64,000 nucleotides of DNA, taken from the NCBI GenBank assembly GCA_001465115.1, contig CP013614.1:3658001-3722000 (forward strand), written 5' to 3'. Source of the stretch: Enterococcus silesiacus. GTDB taxonomy: Bacteria; Bacillota; Bacilli; Lactobacillales; Enterococcaceae. The notes under the pieces are model-generated. The model had not been told where the DNA came from. It did not search any database and saw only the letters and a program-made list of their open reading frames with translations. Each line of letters starts with the position of its first letter. Within the stretch, counting starts at the first letter, position 1. Of this stretch, positions 15,186 to 23,903 are shown piece by piece. The translations under genes were made by a program, and so were the position numbers.

Positions 15186-16232
15186 TTAAATAGATAATAA
15201 AGCAATCAGTGCAATTGCTAAGAGAACTTGAATAAGGCCAACAGATAAACCATAAATTAAGAAGCGTTTTCCTTCTTTAAAGAATTTTTGGAAGTCTAAA
15301 CGTAAACCAATTGCTGCCAAAGCAGTGATTTCAAACCAGCCGCTAAAGAAGTGTGCAGTTTGACTTAATTCTTGAGGTAAATGGATCAGGCTGTTGATAA
15401 TACAAAATAAAACGAAACCGACAACATACCATGGTAAGGCTGATCCAGTTTTCTTAGCTGCGGGTTCAGCTTGTGCAGGAGTTGTAGCTGTTTGCTGTTT
15501 AAACCGACCAAAAAGATAAACAACGACTACCAGCAACATAATGCGCATGATTTTAAACAGCATAGCAAGCTCTACGACTTCCCCGTTGATCATGCTGGCA
15601 CTTGCTACGACTTGTCCGACAGATTGCAGTGTTCCGCCAATCAAAGCACTTTTTGTGAGAATATCAGTACCATAAATAATCGAACCGATGATTGGCAATA
15701 ACAGCATTAAAATTGTTCCTAGTAAATTGACTAATGTAATAATCTGGCCTTTTTCTTCTTCTTTTGCATGAATAGCTGGAGCAATCGAAGCGATTGCAGA
15801 TGAACCACAAACGGCATTGCCGCCAGCCATCAATAAAGACATATTATCTGAAAACTGCATTTTTCTACCAAGTACGTAGGCAGCAACGATTGTTAAGCTC
15901 ATTTGTAAAAGAACAAAAAGCCCACCTTTGAGGCCGATTTGTGCGATCGTTTGAAATGTAACAGTCGCTCCTAATAGCACAACAGAAAATTCTAATAATT
16001 TGCTTTCCGCCATTTTTGTGCCTTTTTCCAGAATAGGGTTCTTTAAAATAGTATTACCTAATAAAATACCTAGTAATATAGCGATCGTTGCAGCGCCTAA
16101 AGTTGGCAACCAAATTGCTGCGATTTTACTAACAACAGCTACAATAAAAGCGGTGAGCAGTCCGGGTAAAACCACCATCATTTTTGTTAAGTAAGAGTGT
16201 TTGGTATCATTGTTCTTCACTACATCATTCAT
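15186..16232 (-). CDS. YeiH-family putative sulfate exporter
   Basis: This 348-residue protein has about ten membrane segments. It contains G-I-L-L-G-N-T-I-L, the central [12 protein letters not shown] motif, and a C-terminal [13 protein letters not shown], all typical of the UPF0324/YeiH family. The family is annotated as putative sulfate exporters, largely by regulatory context. I take the ATG at 16232 (M-N-D-V-V), preceded by AAGGAAAG. The open frame runs 79 codons further upstream but then overlaps the divergent LysR gene and loses family similarity. The neighbouring LysR gene is its likely regulator. Confidence 0.88.
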   Translation of the reverse strand: MNDVVKNNDTKHSYLTKMMVVLPGLLTAFIVAVVSKIAAIWLPTLGAATIAILLGILLGNTILKNPILEKGTKMAESKLLEFSVVLLGATVTFQTIAQIGLKGGLFVLLQMSLTIVAAYVLGRKMQFSDNMSLLMAGGNAVCGSSAIASIAPAIHAKEEEKGQIITLVNLLGTILMLLLPIIGSIIYGTDILTKSALIGGTLQSVGQVVASASMINGEVVELAMLFKIMRIMLLVVVVYLFGRFKQQTATTPAQAEPAAKKTGSALPWYVVGFVLFCIINSLIHLPQELSQTAHFFSGWFEITALAAIGLRLDFQKFFKEGKRFLIYGLSVGLIQVLLAIALIALLSI

Positions 16233-16338
16233 CTTCTTTCCTTGTTTATCTATAAACCTAGTATAACGAAATAATTTGCATTTGAGAAATAAATAATTAG
16301 AATAATATCTATAACCAAAACGAATGGAAAGGGTCTCT

Positions 16339-17163
16339 ATGTTTAGATTACTGAAAACATTTCGTAGCGTATACGAAACAAAAAATTTTTCAAAAGCAGC
16401 GGAACAATTATTTATTTCACAGCCGGCCGTTTCTAACCAAATCAAACAGTTGGAAGAAGAGCTAGCCATTCAGCTATTTGTTCGCAATGGAAGGCAGGAA
16501 ATCATCACGACCAAACAAGCCGATATTTTGTATCATCATTTGCTTAATTTATCAGACGATTGGGAAGATACTCTGCAAGCTTTGCGAATACAGGCGATGC
16601 CCAGAGAAACCTGTAGAATCGTTGCTTCAAATACATTTGCCGTTTACTATCTACCGGAACTGATGGAACAACTGATTCAGCAATTTCCAGAAGTAGCATT
16701 TATTTTAGATATGGATAACTCTGAACAAGTGTTGGATAAAATCGAAAAACACCAAGCTCATTTTGGCTTTATTGAAAAACCATTAGTAACAGATTCGATT
16801 ATTCGACAGGAGATTTTATTAGATGAATTAGTGCATGCCGGCAATGCTTCTCAGAATCTGTGGCTAGTTCGAGAAGAAAACTCTGGTGTATATCATTATA
16901 CAGAGCGTTATTTTTTGGCGCATAATTTAAATCCTCAGAAGATGATTATCAAAAATAATGAAATGATCGTCAGATGTTTGGAACAAGGTATAGGTCAATC
17001 GATTATATCAAAGAAAGCATTGCCTCCAAAAATAAACTGGAATTCTTTAGGTGAAGAGTATCAAAGGAGCTTTTATTTCATCAAAAGGCAACATATCGAA
17101 TCGATGCAATTGCGGCAGATCGATGAGTATATAAAAAACTACTATCAAAAAAACAAGAGCTAG
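16339..17163 (+). CDS. LysR-family transcriptional regulator, divergent from yeiH
   Basis: This 274-residue protein has the N-terminal LysR helix-turn-helix, with [16 protein letters not shown] and then the L-E-E-E-L wing. An effector-binding domain follows. The ATG at 16339 is preferred because GGAAAGGG (16326-16333) sits just upstream; an earlier ATG at 16324 lacks a site. It is transcribed divergently from yeiH across about 106 bp, the classic arrangement for LysR control of the neighbour. By analogy with YeiE/CysL-type pairs, the effector may be a sulfur compound, which is inference. Confidence 0.88.
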   Translation: MFRLLKTFRSVYETKNFSKAAEQLFISQPAVSNQIKQLEEELAIQLFVRNGRQEIITTKQADILYHHLLNLSDDWEDTLQALRIQAMPRETCRIVASNTFAVYYLPELMEQLIQQFPEVAFILDMDNSEQVLDKIEKHQAHFGFIEKPLVTDSIIRQEILLDELVHAGNASQNLWLVREENSGVYHYTERYFLAHNLNPQKMIIKNNEMIVRCLEQGIGQSIISKKALPPKINWNSLGEEYQRSFYFIKRQHIESMQLRQIDEYIKNYYQKNKS

Positions 17164-17218
17164 TTTGTTTAAGTATGCAGTGTAATTAATAGAATAAATC
17201 AGGATAGCTTTTATAAAA

Positions 17219-17254
17219 AACATGACTAATCAGCCTATTTAGTTATGTTTTTTT
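17219..17254 (+). terminator. Terminator of the LysR gene
   Basis: AACATGACTAA (17219-17229) pairs with TTAGTTATGTT (17239-17249) with one G-T pair, followed by a T run. Confidence 0.8.
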
Positions 17255-17305
17255 CGTTCTTTAGAAAGAAAATGAATTTCTTTTTGTTTTTATTTTTAAA
17301 CAAAC

Positions 17306-17334
17306 TTGAAATTAAGTTTCATAAATGTTATGAT
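17306..17334 (+). promoter_or_regulatory. Promoter and RpiR-type operator of the MurQ-PTS operon
   Basis: TTGAAA (17306-17311), 17-bp spacer and TATGAT (17329-17334) form a strong promoter. The palindrome TGAAATTAAGTTTCA (17307-17321) covers the -35 and early spacer. GAAA/TTTC palindromes are common operators of RpiR-family regulators, and the operon encodes one (19551-20402), so autoregulation is likely (inference). Confidence 0.65.
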
Positions 17335-17419
17335 TTCTCTATGAGAAGAAAGCGTATTCTTTTTTGTGGTAGCAGAGCTTAATAAGTACATTAAGCTTTT
17401 AATTGAAGGAGGAAGCAAA

Positions 17420-18223
17420 ATGGAAATTTCTATCGGTATTATTCTTATTTTATGTATCTACACTGTAGTAGGCGTGTTAGACCAAATTTCTATTCAAATA
17501 GGTCCGTATACCCCATTATTCGCTGCAACGTTTACCGGTTTGGTCTTAGGAGATGTTCAGACAGGTCTGATGATTGGGGCAACATTACAATTAATGACCC
17601 TTGGCGTTGCAACTTATGGCGGAGCAACTGTTCCAGACTTTCTTTCAGGTGCGGTTATGGGAACAGCTTATGCAATTATTTCCAAGCAGGGGGCTGAGTA
17701 TGGAATTGGGGTCGCAGTGCCGATTGGATTATTATTGACACAATTAGACATTCTAGGCAGAATGACGAATACCTTCTTTCAACATAAAGCAGATAAATAT
17801 GCACAAGAGGGGAATTATAAAGGCGTGGAGCGCTGCAATGTGTTAGGTATTTTTCCTTGGACGCTTTCTCGTGTGATCCCAGTTTTTATCGGCTTAGCGT
17901 TTGGCGAACAAGTTGTAACCGTTATCAATGAATGGATTCCGATGTGGGTGATGAATGGTCTAAAAGCGGCAGGGGCAATTTTACCAGCAATGGGGATCGC
18001 TATTTTGATGCGCTACTTGCCGATTAAAACGTATTGGCCATATTTTATCATCGGTTTTGTTTTACTTGCATACGGGGCTGCTTTTTTCTCTGTTTTGGGT
18101 GTGGCACTAGTTGGCTTAGCGCTGGCGGCGATTTATGTGATGAATCAAAATAATAAAGGAAGCGCAACACCTGCTGGTACAGTTGTTTATGAAGATGATG
18201 AGGAGGTAGAAATCGATGACTAA
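17420..18223 (+). CDS. PTS mannose/sorbose-family EIIC
   Basis: This 267-residue membrane protein shows G-P-Y-T-P-L-F-A-A-T-F-T-G, G-A-T-L-Q-L-M-T-L-G-V-A-T-Y-G-G and P-D-F-L-S-G, signatures of the ManY/AgaC/SorA EIIC family. It ends in an acidic tail. I start it at ATG 17420 behind GAAGGAGG; an upstream GTG frame extension has no such site. It overlaps the EIID gene by 8 bp. With EIID it forms the sugar channel. Confidence 0.92.
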   Translation: MEISIGIILILCIYTVVGVLDQISIQIGPYTPLFAATFTGLVLGDVQTGLMIGATLQLMTLGVATYGGATVPDFLSGAVMGTAYAIISKQGAEYGIGVAVPIGLLLTQLDILGRMTNTFFQHKADKYAQEGNYKGVERCNVLGIFPWTLSRVIPVFIGLAFGEQVVTVINEWIPMWVMNGLKAAGAILPAMGIAILMRYLPIKTYWPYFIIGFVLLAYGAAFFSVLGVALVGLALAAIYVMNQNNKGSATPAGTVVYEDDEEVEIDD

Positions 18224-19034
18224 CAAATTAACCAAAAAAGACATTAATAAAGTATATCTGAGAAATCTCTTCAGCTTACAATGGGGCTGGAATTATGAAA
18301 AAATGCAAGGACTTGGCTATGCCTACGTGATCATGCCAGCATTGAAACGTTTGTATGGCAATGATCCTGAGAAAATGAAAAAGGCGCTTAAAATACAAAT
18401 GGGCTTTTTCAATACAACGCCTGCGATGTCGCATTTGATCATCGGGGCAGATATGGCATTGGAAGAAGAAATCGGAATCGAAGATGATCAAGCAATCACG
18501 GGCTTAAAAACAGGATTGATGGGTCCGTTTGCCGGTGTGGGAGATACGTTGTTTATTGCAATCTATCGAGCAATTGTTTTTTCAATCGCTGCTTATATGG
18601 CGCAAGGTGGACAAGCATTTGGCTTAGCAATCCCGCTCATTGCTGGGGTCGCCGTTTTATGGGTACGCTACAAATTTACCTGGATCGGCTACAATCAAGG
18701 GAAAAAAATTGCCACAGAATTTGCTGATAAGATGAAACTTTTGACACAAGCGGCAGCGATCCTTGGATTAACTGTTGTTGGAGGATTGATTCCTTCTGTG
18801 ATAACTTATAAACTAGAGTTGACCTATAAAATGGGCGAAGTAACGTTGTCCATTCAAGAGATGCTGGATAAAATTTTGCCAGCCTTGATCCCGCTGTCGA
18901 TTGTGATGATGTCTTATTGGTTATTAGGAAAGAAAAAAATGAATTCGACCCGTTTGATTTTTGTCTTGATCTTACTCGGAATGCTTTTAGGGAATTTACA
19001 AGGAATCACTTCTTGGATCGGAAATCTATTTTAA
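18216..19034 (+). CDS. PTS mannose/sorbose-family EIID
   Basis: The 272-residue protein starts with L-T-K-K-D-I-N-K-V-Y-L-R-N and S-L-Q-W-G-W-N-Y-E. It has F-F-N-T-T-P and the G-L-M-G-P-F-A-G-V-G-D-T-L segment, all diagnostic for EIID of the mannose class. Its C-terminus is membrane-embedded. The GGAGG inside the end of the EIIC gene serves as the ribosome-binding site, indicating coupled synthesis. Confidence 0.93.
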   Translation: MTNKLTKKDINKVYLRNLFSLQWGWNYEKMQGLGYAYVIMPALKRLYGNDPEKMKKALKIQMGFFNTTPAMSHLIIGADMALEEEIGIEDDQAITGLKTGLMGPFAGVGDTLFIAIYRAIVFSIAAYMAQGGQAFGLAIPLIAGVAVLWVRYKFTWIGYNQGKKIATEFADKMKLLTQAAAILGLTVVGGLIPSVITYKLELTYKMGEVTLSIQEMLDKILPALIPLSIVMMSYWLLGKKKMNSTRLIFVLILLGMLLGNLQGITSWIGNLF

Positions 19035-19053
19035 AAAGAAAAGGATGATAATA

Positions 19054-19530
19054 ATGGCAATAGAGAATGCACGTGTGGATGAGCGTTTGATCCATGGACA
19101 AGTAGCAACGGTTTGGACGAATACTCTAGGAGCGCAAAGAATCATGGTAGTCAACGATTTAGCGGTCAAAGATCAAATGCAGATCGGTGCATTGAAAATG
19201 GCAAAGCCTGCTGGGGTAAAATTATCTATTTTATCAAAAAGAAAAGCGATTGAAAAAATCTTAGCGGGTAATTACAATGATGAAAAGGTCTTTTTGATCA
19301 CGAAAGATATCCAAGATATGGCTGATTTGATTGATGGCGGTGTTCCATTGAAAGCATTCAATGTGGGGAATATTTCGCAAAAAGAAGGGAGCAAACCAAT
19401 CAAAAAATCGGTGGCAGTCTCTGAAATGGATATTCAAACAATCAAACGTTTAGATGATAAAGGCATAAAAATCACCGCACAAATGATTCCCTCTGAGTCT
19501 GATGAAACGATTTTAAATTTTCTTAAATAA
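19054..19530 (+). CDS. PTS mannose/sorbose-family EIIB
   Basis: The 158-residue cytoplasmic protein begins M-A-I-E-N-A-R-V-D-E-R-L-I-H14-G-Q-V; His14 is the phosphorylated residue in this family. An M-I-P-S segment lies near the end. The ATG at 19054 has AAAAGG about 9 bases upstream; the ATG at 19045 overlaps that site. It passes phosphate from EIIA to the sugar bound by EIIC/EIID. Confidence 0.92.
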   Translation: MAIENARVDERLIHGQVATVWTNTLGAQRIMVVNDLAVKDQMQIGALKMAKPAGVKLSILSKRKAIEKILAGNYNDEKVFLITKDIQDMADLIDGGVPLKAFNVGNISQKEGSKPIKKSVAVSEMDIQTIKRLDDKGIKITAQMIPSESDETILNFLK

Positions 19531-19550
19531 AAAGCAGGAGCTGAAGTGAT

Positions 19551-20402
19551 ATGGATGCTATCAAAATCATACGACAAAAATACAAGGATTTTTCTAAGGT
19601 CAATCGAAAGATCGCGGATTATATATTAAAAGACCCCACACTGGTTCTTTCATTGACCGCAAATGAGATTGCATCCAATAGTGGGACCTCACCTGCTTCA
19701 GTGACGCGTTTTTCTAAATCACTGACTTTTGATAGCTGGGAAGAACTGAAGCTTGCGATCGCCACAAAACAAGGAGCAGAGCCTGTGCCAAAAGCGATAG
19801 ATCCTATCGTTGCGGCAAATGACTCGATTGAAACCCTATGTGCTAAAGTTGAATCTTTGCTAAATACAACGATCGAAGATTTATTTGACTTAGTTGATAA
19901 ACAAGCTTTAAAACGGTCGATTGATGCAATCAAACAGGCGGAAACTGTTTACTTGATTGGAATAGGTTCTTCGTCATTAACGGCTTACGATTTATTCCAT
20001 AAATTCAATCGAGCGGGTAAAAAGGCTGTATTCAATTATGATGTGCATCTACAATTTGAATTTCTAAATTATTCTAAACCTGGAGATGTCCTGATTGCTA
20101 TTTCATATAGCGGCCTCTCAAAAGAAGTCTTGATTGCCTGTGAGATTGCTCGGCAAAATAAAAGTAAGATCATTTTTATCACCAGAAATGAGAGTCAACG
20201 AATCATAAAAGTGAGCGATGAGGTCTTGTTGGTTCCAGCCAACGAGCATTTACTAAGAGTTGGCGCTGTTGCCTCGATTGCTTCAACAATGGCAGTCGGC
20301 GATGTCCTTTATCTAGGCTCGATTCAGGATGATTTAGAGACAACAATCGAAAAAAATATGACGGACACAAGGAAACTTGTAGAGAAATTGAAAGAAAAGT
20401 AG
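19551..20402 (+). CDS. RpiR/MurR-family transcriptional regulator
   Basis: The 283-residue protein has an N-terminal RpiR helix-turn-helix domain (N-R-K-I-A-D-Y-I-L and T-S-P-A-S-V-T-R-F). A C-terminal SIS sugar-isomerase-like domain follows (G-I-G-S-S-S-L-T-A-Y-D and I-S-Y-S-G-L-S-K-E). SIS domains of this family bind phosphosugars; in MurR the ligand is MurNAc-6-phosphate, the MurQ substrate. Its location just before murQ supports MurNAc-6-phosphate as effector. It probably binds the palindrome at 17307-17321. Confidence 0.9.
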   Translation: MDAIKIIRQKYKDFSKVNRKIADYILKDPTLVLSLTANEIASNSGTSPASVTRFSKSLTFDSWEELKLAIATKQGAEPVPKAIDPIVAANDSIETLCAKVESLLNTTIEDLFDLVDKQALKRSIDAIKQAETVYLIGIGSSSLTAYDLFHKFNRAGKKAVFNYDVHLQFEFLNYSKPGDVLIAISYSGLSKEVLIACEIARQNKSKIIFITRNESQRIIKVSDEVLLVPANEHLLRVGAVASIASTMAVGDVLYLGSIQDDLETTIEKNMTDTRKLVEKLKEK

Positions 20403-20411
20403 GGATGAACG

Positions 20412-21317
20412 ATGAAGCTGGATGAATTGATCACTGAATCACGAAACACAGCAAGTATGAATATTGATCAATTGTCAACCATCGAGATGGTAAAACTGAT
20501 CAATCAGGAGGATCAAAAAGTCGCCTTAGCAGTGGAAAGGGTTCTACCTGAATTGGCTAGAGCCATTGATCAAGCTGCGGCACGTTACCAAAAAGGCGGC
20601 CGGTTGATTTATTGCGGCGCAGGAACCTCAGGACGATTGGGAACCCTTGATGCGATTGAGTTAACGCCGACATATAGTGTTTCTCCAAATAGGGCATTTG
20701 GTCTAATTGCAGGCGGAAAAGAAGCGATGTTTCAGGCTGTCGAAGGTGCAGAAGATTCAAAAGCGTTAGCTGAAGCAGATTTGAAAAAGCACATACTGAC
20801 GTCTGAGGACGTGGTGATTGCTGTTGCGGCTAGTGGTAGGACGCCTTATGCAATCGGTGCAATAGAATACGCTGAAAAAGTCAATGCTTTGACGATTGCC
20901 GTGACTTGTAATGAATCCAGTGAAATGAATCAAATCGCTGCAGTCGGTATTGCACCAGTTGTCGGACCAGAAGTGATCACCGGCTCAACACGCATGAAAG
21001 CTGGTACCGCCCAAAAGATGGTTTTAAATATGCTTTCAACAGGAATCATGGTCAAAGTAGGAAATGTATATCAAAATCTAATGGTGAATGTTCAGCCAAC
21101 AAATGAAAAACTGATTCAACGCTCAATTCATATTATTCATGATGCGACAGGCGTTGATCTAGTCACTGCACAAGAATATCTAGAAAAGGCGCAAAATCAT
21201 GTAGCAGAAGCGATTGTCATGATTAAAGGTCAAATCAATTTAACTGAAGCGCAAGAGTTGTTGGAACGGCATAATCGACGTATCTCAGACATCCTTAATG
21301 AACTAACAAACGAATAG
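20412..21317 (+). CDS. murQ: N-acetylmuramic acid 6-phosphate etherase
   Basis: The 301-residue protein contains the MurQ SIS fold with G-A-G-T-S-G-R-L-G-T-L-D-A-I-E-L, A-A-S-G-R-T-P-Y and G-S-T-R-M-K-A-G-T-A-Q-K. It cleaves the lactyl ether of MurNAc-6-phosphate to give GlcNAc-6-phosphate and D-lactate, a step of cell-wall recycling. The typical substrate-binding segment reads E-L-T-P-T-Y instead of the more common E-x-P-P-T. Embedding in a mannose-class PTS operon implies that the imported sugar is MurNAc or a MurNAc-containing compound. Confidence 0.94.
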   Translation: MKLDELITESRNTASMNIDQLSTIEMVKLINQEDQKVALAVERVLPELARAIDQAAARYQKGGRLIYCGAGTSGRLGTLDAIELTPTYSVSPNRAFGLIAGGKEAMFQAVEGAEDSKALAEADLKKHILTSEDVVIAVAASGRTPYAIGAIEYAEKVNALTIAVTCNESSEMNQIAAVGIAPVVGPEVITGSTRMKAGTAQKMVLNMLSTGIMVKVGNVYQNLMVNVQPTNEKLIQRSIHIIHDATGVDLVTAQEYLEKAQNHVAEAIVMIKGQINLTEAQELLERHNRRISDILNELTNE

Positions 21318-21352
21318 ACAAAGTGAGCAGTTTTTTGAGTGGAGGAGTTAAA

Positions 21353-21772
21353 ATGAAACCTAAATTAGTTTTGATGAGCCATGGCAATATGGCGGCCGAG
21401 ACATTGCAATCAGCTAAAATGATCGTTGGAGAATTGATAGCAGCTCAAGTTGTGTCGATGACGGAGACAGATGGTATGTCTGGTACAATTGAAAAATTAA
21501 CACAGACACTTAATTTTCTGGGAGACGTACCAGTGTTGATTTTAGCAGATCTAAAAGGCGGTACACCTTGTAATGTGGCGATGATGCAAATGAATGAACG
21601 ACCGAACTTACGTGTTTTATCAGGTTTAAATCTAGCCATGGTAATCGAAGCTGCAGTTTCGCCAATTGAAGAGCTCGATGAGCTGACAAATTACTTATGT
21701 GACATAGGTAAAAGTGCAGTGGAGAAAATTGAGCTTCTTGAAATAGATGAGGAAGAAGAATACGAAGAATAG
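21353..21772 (+). CDS. PTS mannose/sorbose-family EIIA
   Basis: The 139-residue cytoplasmic protein begins M-K-P-K-L-V-L-M-S-H10-G-N-M-A; His10 is the phosphate-accepting residue. It also shows A-D-L-K-G-G-T-P-C-N-V-A, typical of the ManX EIIA domain. It ends in an acidic tail. The start at ATG 21353 follows GGAGGAG. It closes the operon EIIC-EIID-EIIB-RpiR-MurQ-EIIA, so all PTS domains are present as separate proteins. Confidence 0.92.
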   Translation: MKPKLVLMSHGNMAAETLQSAKMIVGELIAAQVVSMTETDGMSGTIEKLTQTLNFLGDVPVLILADLKGGTPCNVAMMQMNERPNLRVLSGLNLAMVIEAAVSPIEELDELTNYLCDIGKSAVEKIELLEIDEEEEYEE

Positions 21773-21817
21773 AAATAAAGTGACCCTAAATCGAGCGTTT
21801 ATCAAAAGAATAGTTCT

Positions 21818-21859
21818 AAAAAGCGTTTGTGAAAAGTTAGATTGTCCAAACGCTTTTTT
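21818..21859 (+). terminator. Terminator of the MurQ-PTS operon
   Basis: AAAAAGCGTTTG (21818-21829) pairs with CAAACGCTTTTT (21847-21858), T-rich 3' side. Confidence 0.9.
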
Positions 21860-21873
21860 AGCATGAATGGCTA

Positions 21874-21929
21874 TGTTATAATAAAACTTCTTAAAAAAAT
21901 TAGACTAGACCGAGTGAAACTTAGTCTAA
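21874..21929 (+). promoter_or_regulatory. Extended -10 promoter and palindrome ahead of the mepB-like gene
   Basis: TGTTATAAT (21874-21882) is an extended -10 element. In the roughly 105-nt leader, TTAGACTA (21900-21907) pairs with TAGTCTAA (21922-21929). A weaker pair, AACGAC (about 21939) with GTCGTT (about 21964), follows. These could be operators or a structured leader. Confidence 0.45.
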
Positions 21930-21994
21930 CGGGTACTAAACGACGATGTGAAGGTGGTTGTTAGTCGTTACTAAAGAGCTGAAGAGAAAGGAAT

Positions 21995-22489
21995 ATGATA
22001 GTGGAATCATTGGATTATTTACTAAAGATACTTGCAGAAATTAGTCAGTTATCATTGGAAAAGCTTCAAGTTGAAGAGCAAAACAAAGAATATGAAGGCG
22101 TAATTTTTTCAGTAGGAAAACAAACCTTTAGAAGTAGAAAAGCAAAGCAAACACCGAAAAAAGCGGGGTATTTTGTTGTTTTTTGGGAGAAAGACGATCA
22201 AAATAAAAATCAGCCGTATGATGCAATAACAGCACCTGACAAATTAGTGATTACTGTATTCGATCAAGAAAAAAAAGGGCAGTTTATTTTTCCTAAAGAA
22301 ATTCTAATAGAAAAGGGAATTTTAAGTCATGGAAAGATAACTGGGAAGATGGCCCTGCGAGTTTATCCTGATTGGATTGACGAATTAAATCCTACGGCAG
22401 CAGCTACTCAACGCTGGCAAGTACCGTTTTTTATTGATTTGACAGCTAAACGTGATGTTGAAAAATTAAACGAACTGTATTTTGCTTAA
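21995..22489 (+). CDS. MepB-family protein
   Basis: This 164-residue cytoplasmic protein matches the MepB family. It has the Y-E-G-V-I-F-S-V-G start of the core, F-R-S-R-K-A-K-Q-T-P-K-K-A-G-Y-F-V-V-F-W and the F-P-K-E-I-L segment. In Staphylococcus aureus mepB lies in the mepRAB multidrug-efflux operon, but its function is unknown. Here there is no MepA-type pump or MarR regulator next to it. The ATG follows GAAAGG; a GTG two codons later is an alternative start. Confidence 0.85.
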   Translation: MIVESLDYLLKILAEISQLSLEKLQVEEQNKEYEGVIFSVGKQTFRSRKAKQTPKKAGYFVVFWEKDDQNKNQPYDAITAPDKLVITVFDQEKKGQFIFPKEILIEKGILSHGKITGKMALRVYPDWIDELNPTAAATQRWQVPFFIDLTAKRDVEKLNELYFA

Positions 22490-22865
22490 GCAACTTGATT
22501 GGTCAGGTGTTCACTGACTATTCAGGGCTTCATGATTTAGTTGGTAGCTAAATCGTGAAGTGCTTTTTTTTATCCTATTCGTTTCTATCTAAGTTCCATT
22601 TTATAGGAAAACCCTTTTAGGGTCAATAAAGTGTTGGAAAAAACTTACTTTATTTATTCGATTAATAGGAATATTTGCAGAAATGATATCTCTCTAAAAG
22701 AGTGGAAAAAAATAATCGACAAGCTCATCTGATAGAAAATAATCCGTAAAACCGTAAAAGAGGAACGATAAAAGGACAGAAGATTATTTCGACTTTCAAA
22801 AAAGCATTTGTTGGCGTAAAATGAAAGTGGATACAAAAATGAATGGATTGTATGAGGAGTAGAAA
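22490..22865. other. Intergenic region after the mepB-like gene
   Basis: It contains the terminator at 22528-22571, then about 290 bp of AT-rich sequence in which I see no gene or convincing promoter. A 60-codon minus-strand open frame (22836-22654) lacks a ribosome-binding site and was not accepted. Confidence 0.6.
22528..22571 (+). terminator. Terminator of the mepB-like gene
   Basis: CTTCATGATTTAG (22528-22540) pairs with CTAAATCGTGAAG (22548-22560) with one G-T pair, followed by TGCTTTTTTTT. Confidence 0.9.
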
Positions 22866-23075
22866 ATGCTGATAGAACTGGTTATAGTGCTGACGGTTTT
22901 TACCTACGGCAGTAATTTTATTTTATATTTGATTCTCAGAACAAAAGAAAAAATTCAAGGAGTCGAAAAATTATCGATCTTTTTTGGTGTGAATATGACG
23001 ATTTTACTTTTAGACGGTGTTTTCTTATTTATCGGAAAAGCAATAGCCGATAGTGGTGTTACTGTTTTGGAGTAA
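22866..23075 (+). CDS. Small two-helix membrane protein, unknown function
   Basis: This 69-residue protein has two hydrophobic segments (about 2-24 and 41-60) joined by a charged loop R-T-K-E-K-I-Q-G. GAGGAG lies 8 bases before the ATG and a clean terminator follows, so it is likely expressed. I do not recognise the family. It lies upstream of a bacitracin-type two-component system, but a terminator separates them. Confidence 0.65.
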   Translation: MLIELVIVLTVFTYGSNFILYLILRTKEKIQGVEKLSIFFGVNMTILLLDGVFLFIGKAIADSGVTVLE

Positions 23076-23082
23076 ATTTTGA

Positions 23083-23129
23083 AAGCTTGAAGAAAAACGT
23101 TTTCAGCTTTACTTCAGGCTTTTTTTTTC
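23083..23129 (+). terminator. Terminator of the small membrane protein gene
   Basis: AAGCTTGAAG (23083-23092) pairs with CTTCAGGCTT (23112-23121) with one G-T pair, followed by a T run. Confidence 0.75.
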
Positions 23130-23215
23130 TTGTAAAATCTCGGCTAAAAGTCCTATATGAATGACGAGGTTTATCTGATAAGGTACAATAGAAGGAAATA
23201 ACTGGAGGGTGAATA

Positions 23216-23890
23216 ATGGCAAAAATTATGATCGTAGAAGATGAAGCGACGATTCGCACGTTGATCAGCGAGGAATTACAAAAATGGCAGTTTGATACAT
23301 TCGGAACAACTGACTTTAATAATGTTTTAGAAGATTTGCAGCAAGAAGATCCTCAATTGGTATTATTAGATATCAATCTACCCGTTTTTGATGGTTATTA
23401 TTGGTGCCAAAAAATCCGTGAAATTTCTAAAATTCCGATCATTTTTATTTCCAGCCGTAATACGAATATGGATATGATCATGGCAATGAATATGGGCGCC
23501 GATGATTTTGTTACGAAGCCATTTCAAATCGATGTGTTGATTGCAAAAATTAATGCACTACTACGTCGTTCATATAATTATTCAGAGGTCGGCAGTGAAA
23601 TCATGTCACACAACGGAATTACGCTAAACGTTGATAATGGTAGTATGGAAATCAATGGCGAGATGATTGATTTAAGCAAGAATGAATATCGATTACTGTA
23701 TATTTTGATCAAGAAACACGGGAAAATTTTAACAAGAGAGAAATTGCTGCGTGCGTTATGGGAAGATGAGCGTTTTGTTGATGATAATACCTTGACAGTC
23801 AATATCAATCGTTTGAGAAAAAAAATCGAACAAGCAGGTCTTGAGGGGTATATCGAGACCAAGGTCGGACAGGGCTATATCGTGCCGTAG
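23216..23890 (+). CDS. sapR: OmpR-family response regulator, BceR/SapR-like
   Basis: This 224-residue regulator has an intact receiver: acidic pair E8-D9, phosphoacceptor Asp52 in L-L-D-I-N-L-P, and Lys101 in V-T-K-P-F. A C-terminal winged helix follows (Y-R-L-L-Y-I-L, D-D-N-T-L-T-V-N-I-N-R-L-R-K-K). Together with the downstream kinase it resembles BceRS/GraRS systems that sense peptide antibiotics through a dedicated ABC transporter. No BceAB-type transporter is adjacent, which fits E. faecalis SapRS, whose sensing transporter SapAB is encoded elsewhere. The position before GRP-transporter and permease genes also matches my memory of that locus. The symbol is by analogy. Confidence 0.85.
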   Translation: MAKIMIVEDEATIRTLISEELQKWQFDTFGTTDFNNVLEDLQQEDPQLVLLDINLPVFDGYYWCQKIREISKIPIIFISSRNTNMDMIMAMNMGADDFVTKPFQIDVLIAKINALLRRSYNYSEVGSEIMSHNGITLNVDNGSMEINGEMIDLSKNEYRLLYILIKKHGKILTREKLLRALWEDERFVDDNTLTVNINRLRKKIEQAGLEGYIETKVGQGYIVP

Positions 23891-23903
23891 ATAGGAGCAG
23901 AAA

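Noticed and set aside
16233..16469. A 79-residue N-terminal extension of the YeiH-like protein
   Set aside because: It would overlap the divergent LysR gene, does not look like family sequence, and a good ribosome-binding site precedes the internal ATG at 16232.
22654..22836. A 60-codon minus-strand membrane-like gene
   Set aside because: It has no ribosome-binding site, and its hydrophobicity follows from AT-rich non-coding sequence.
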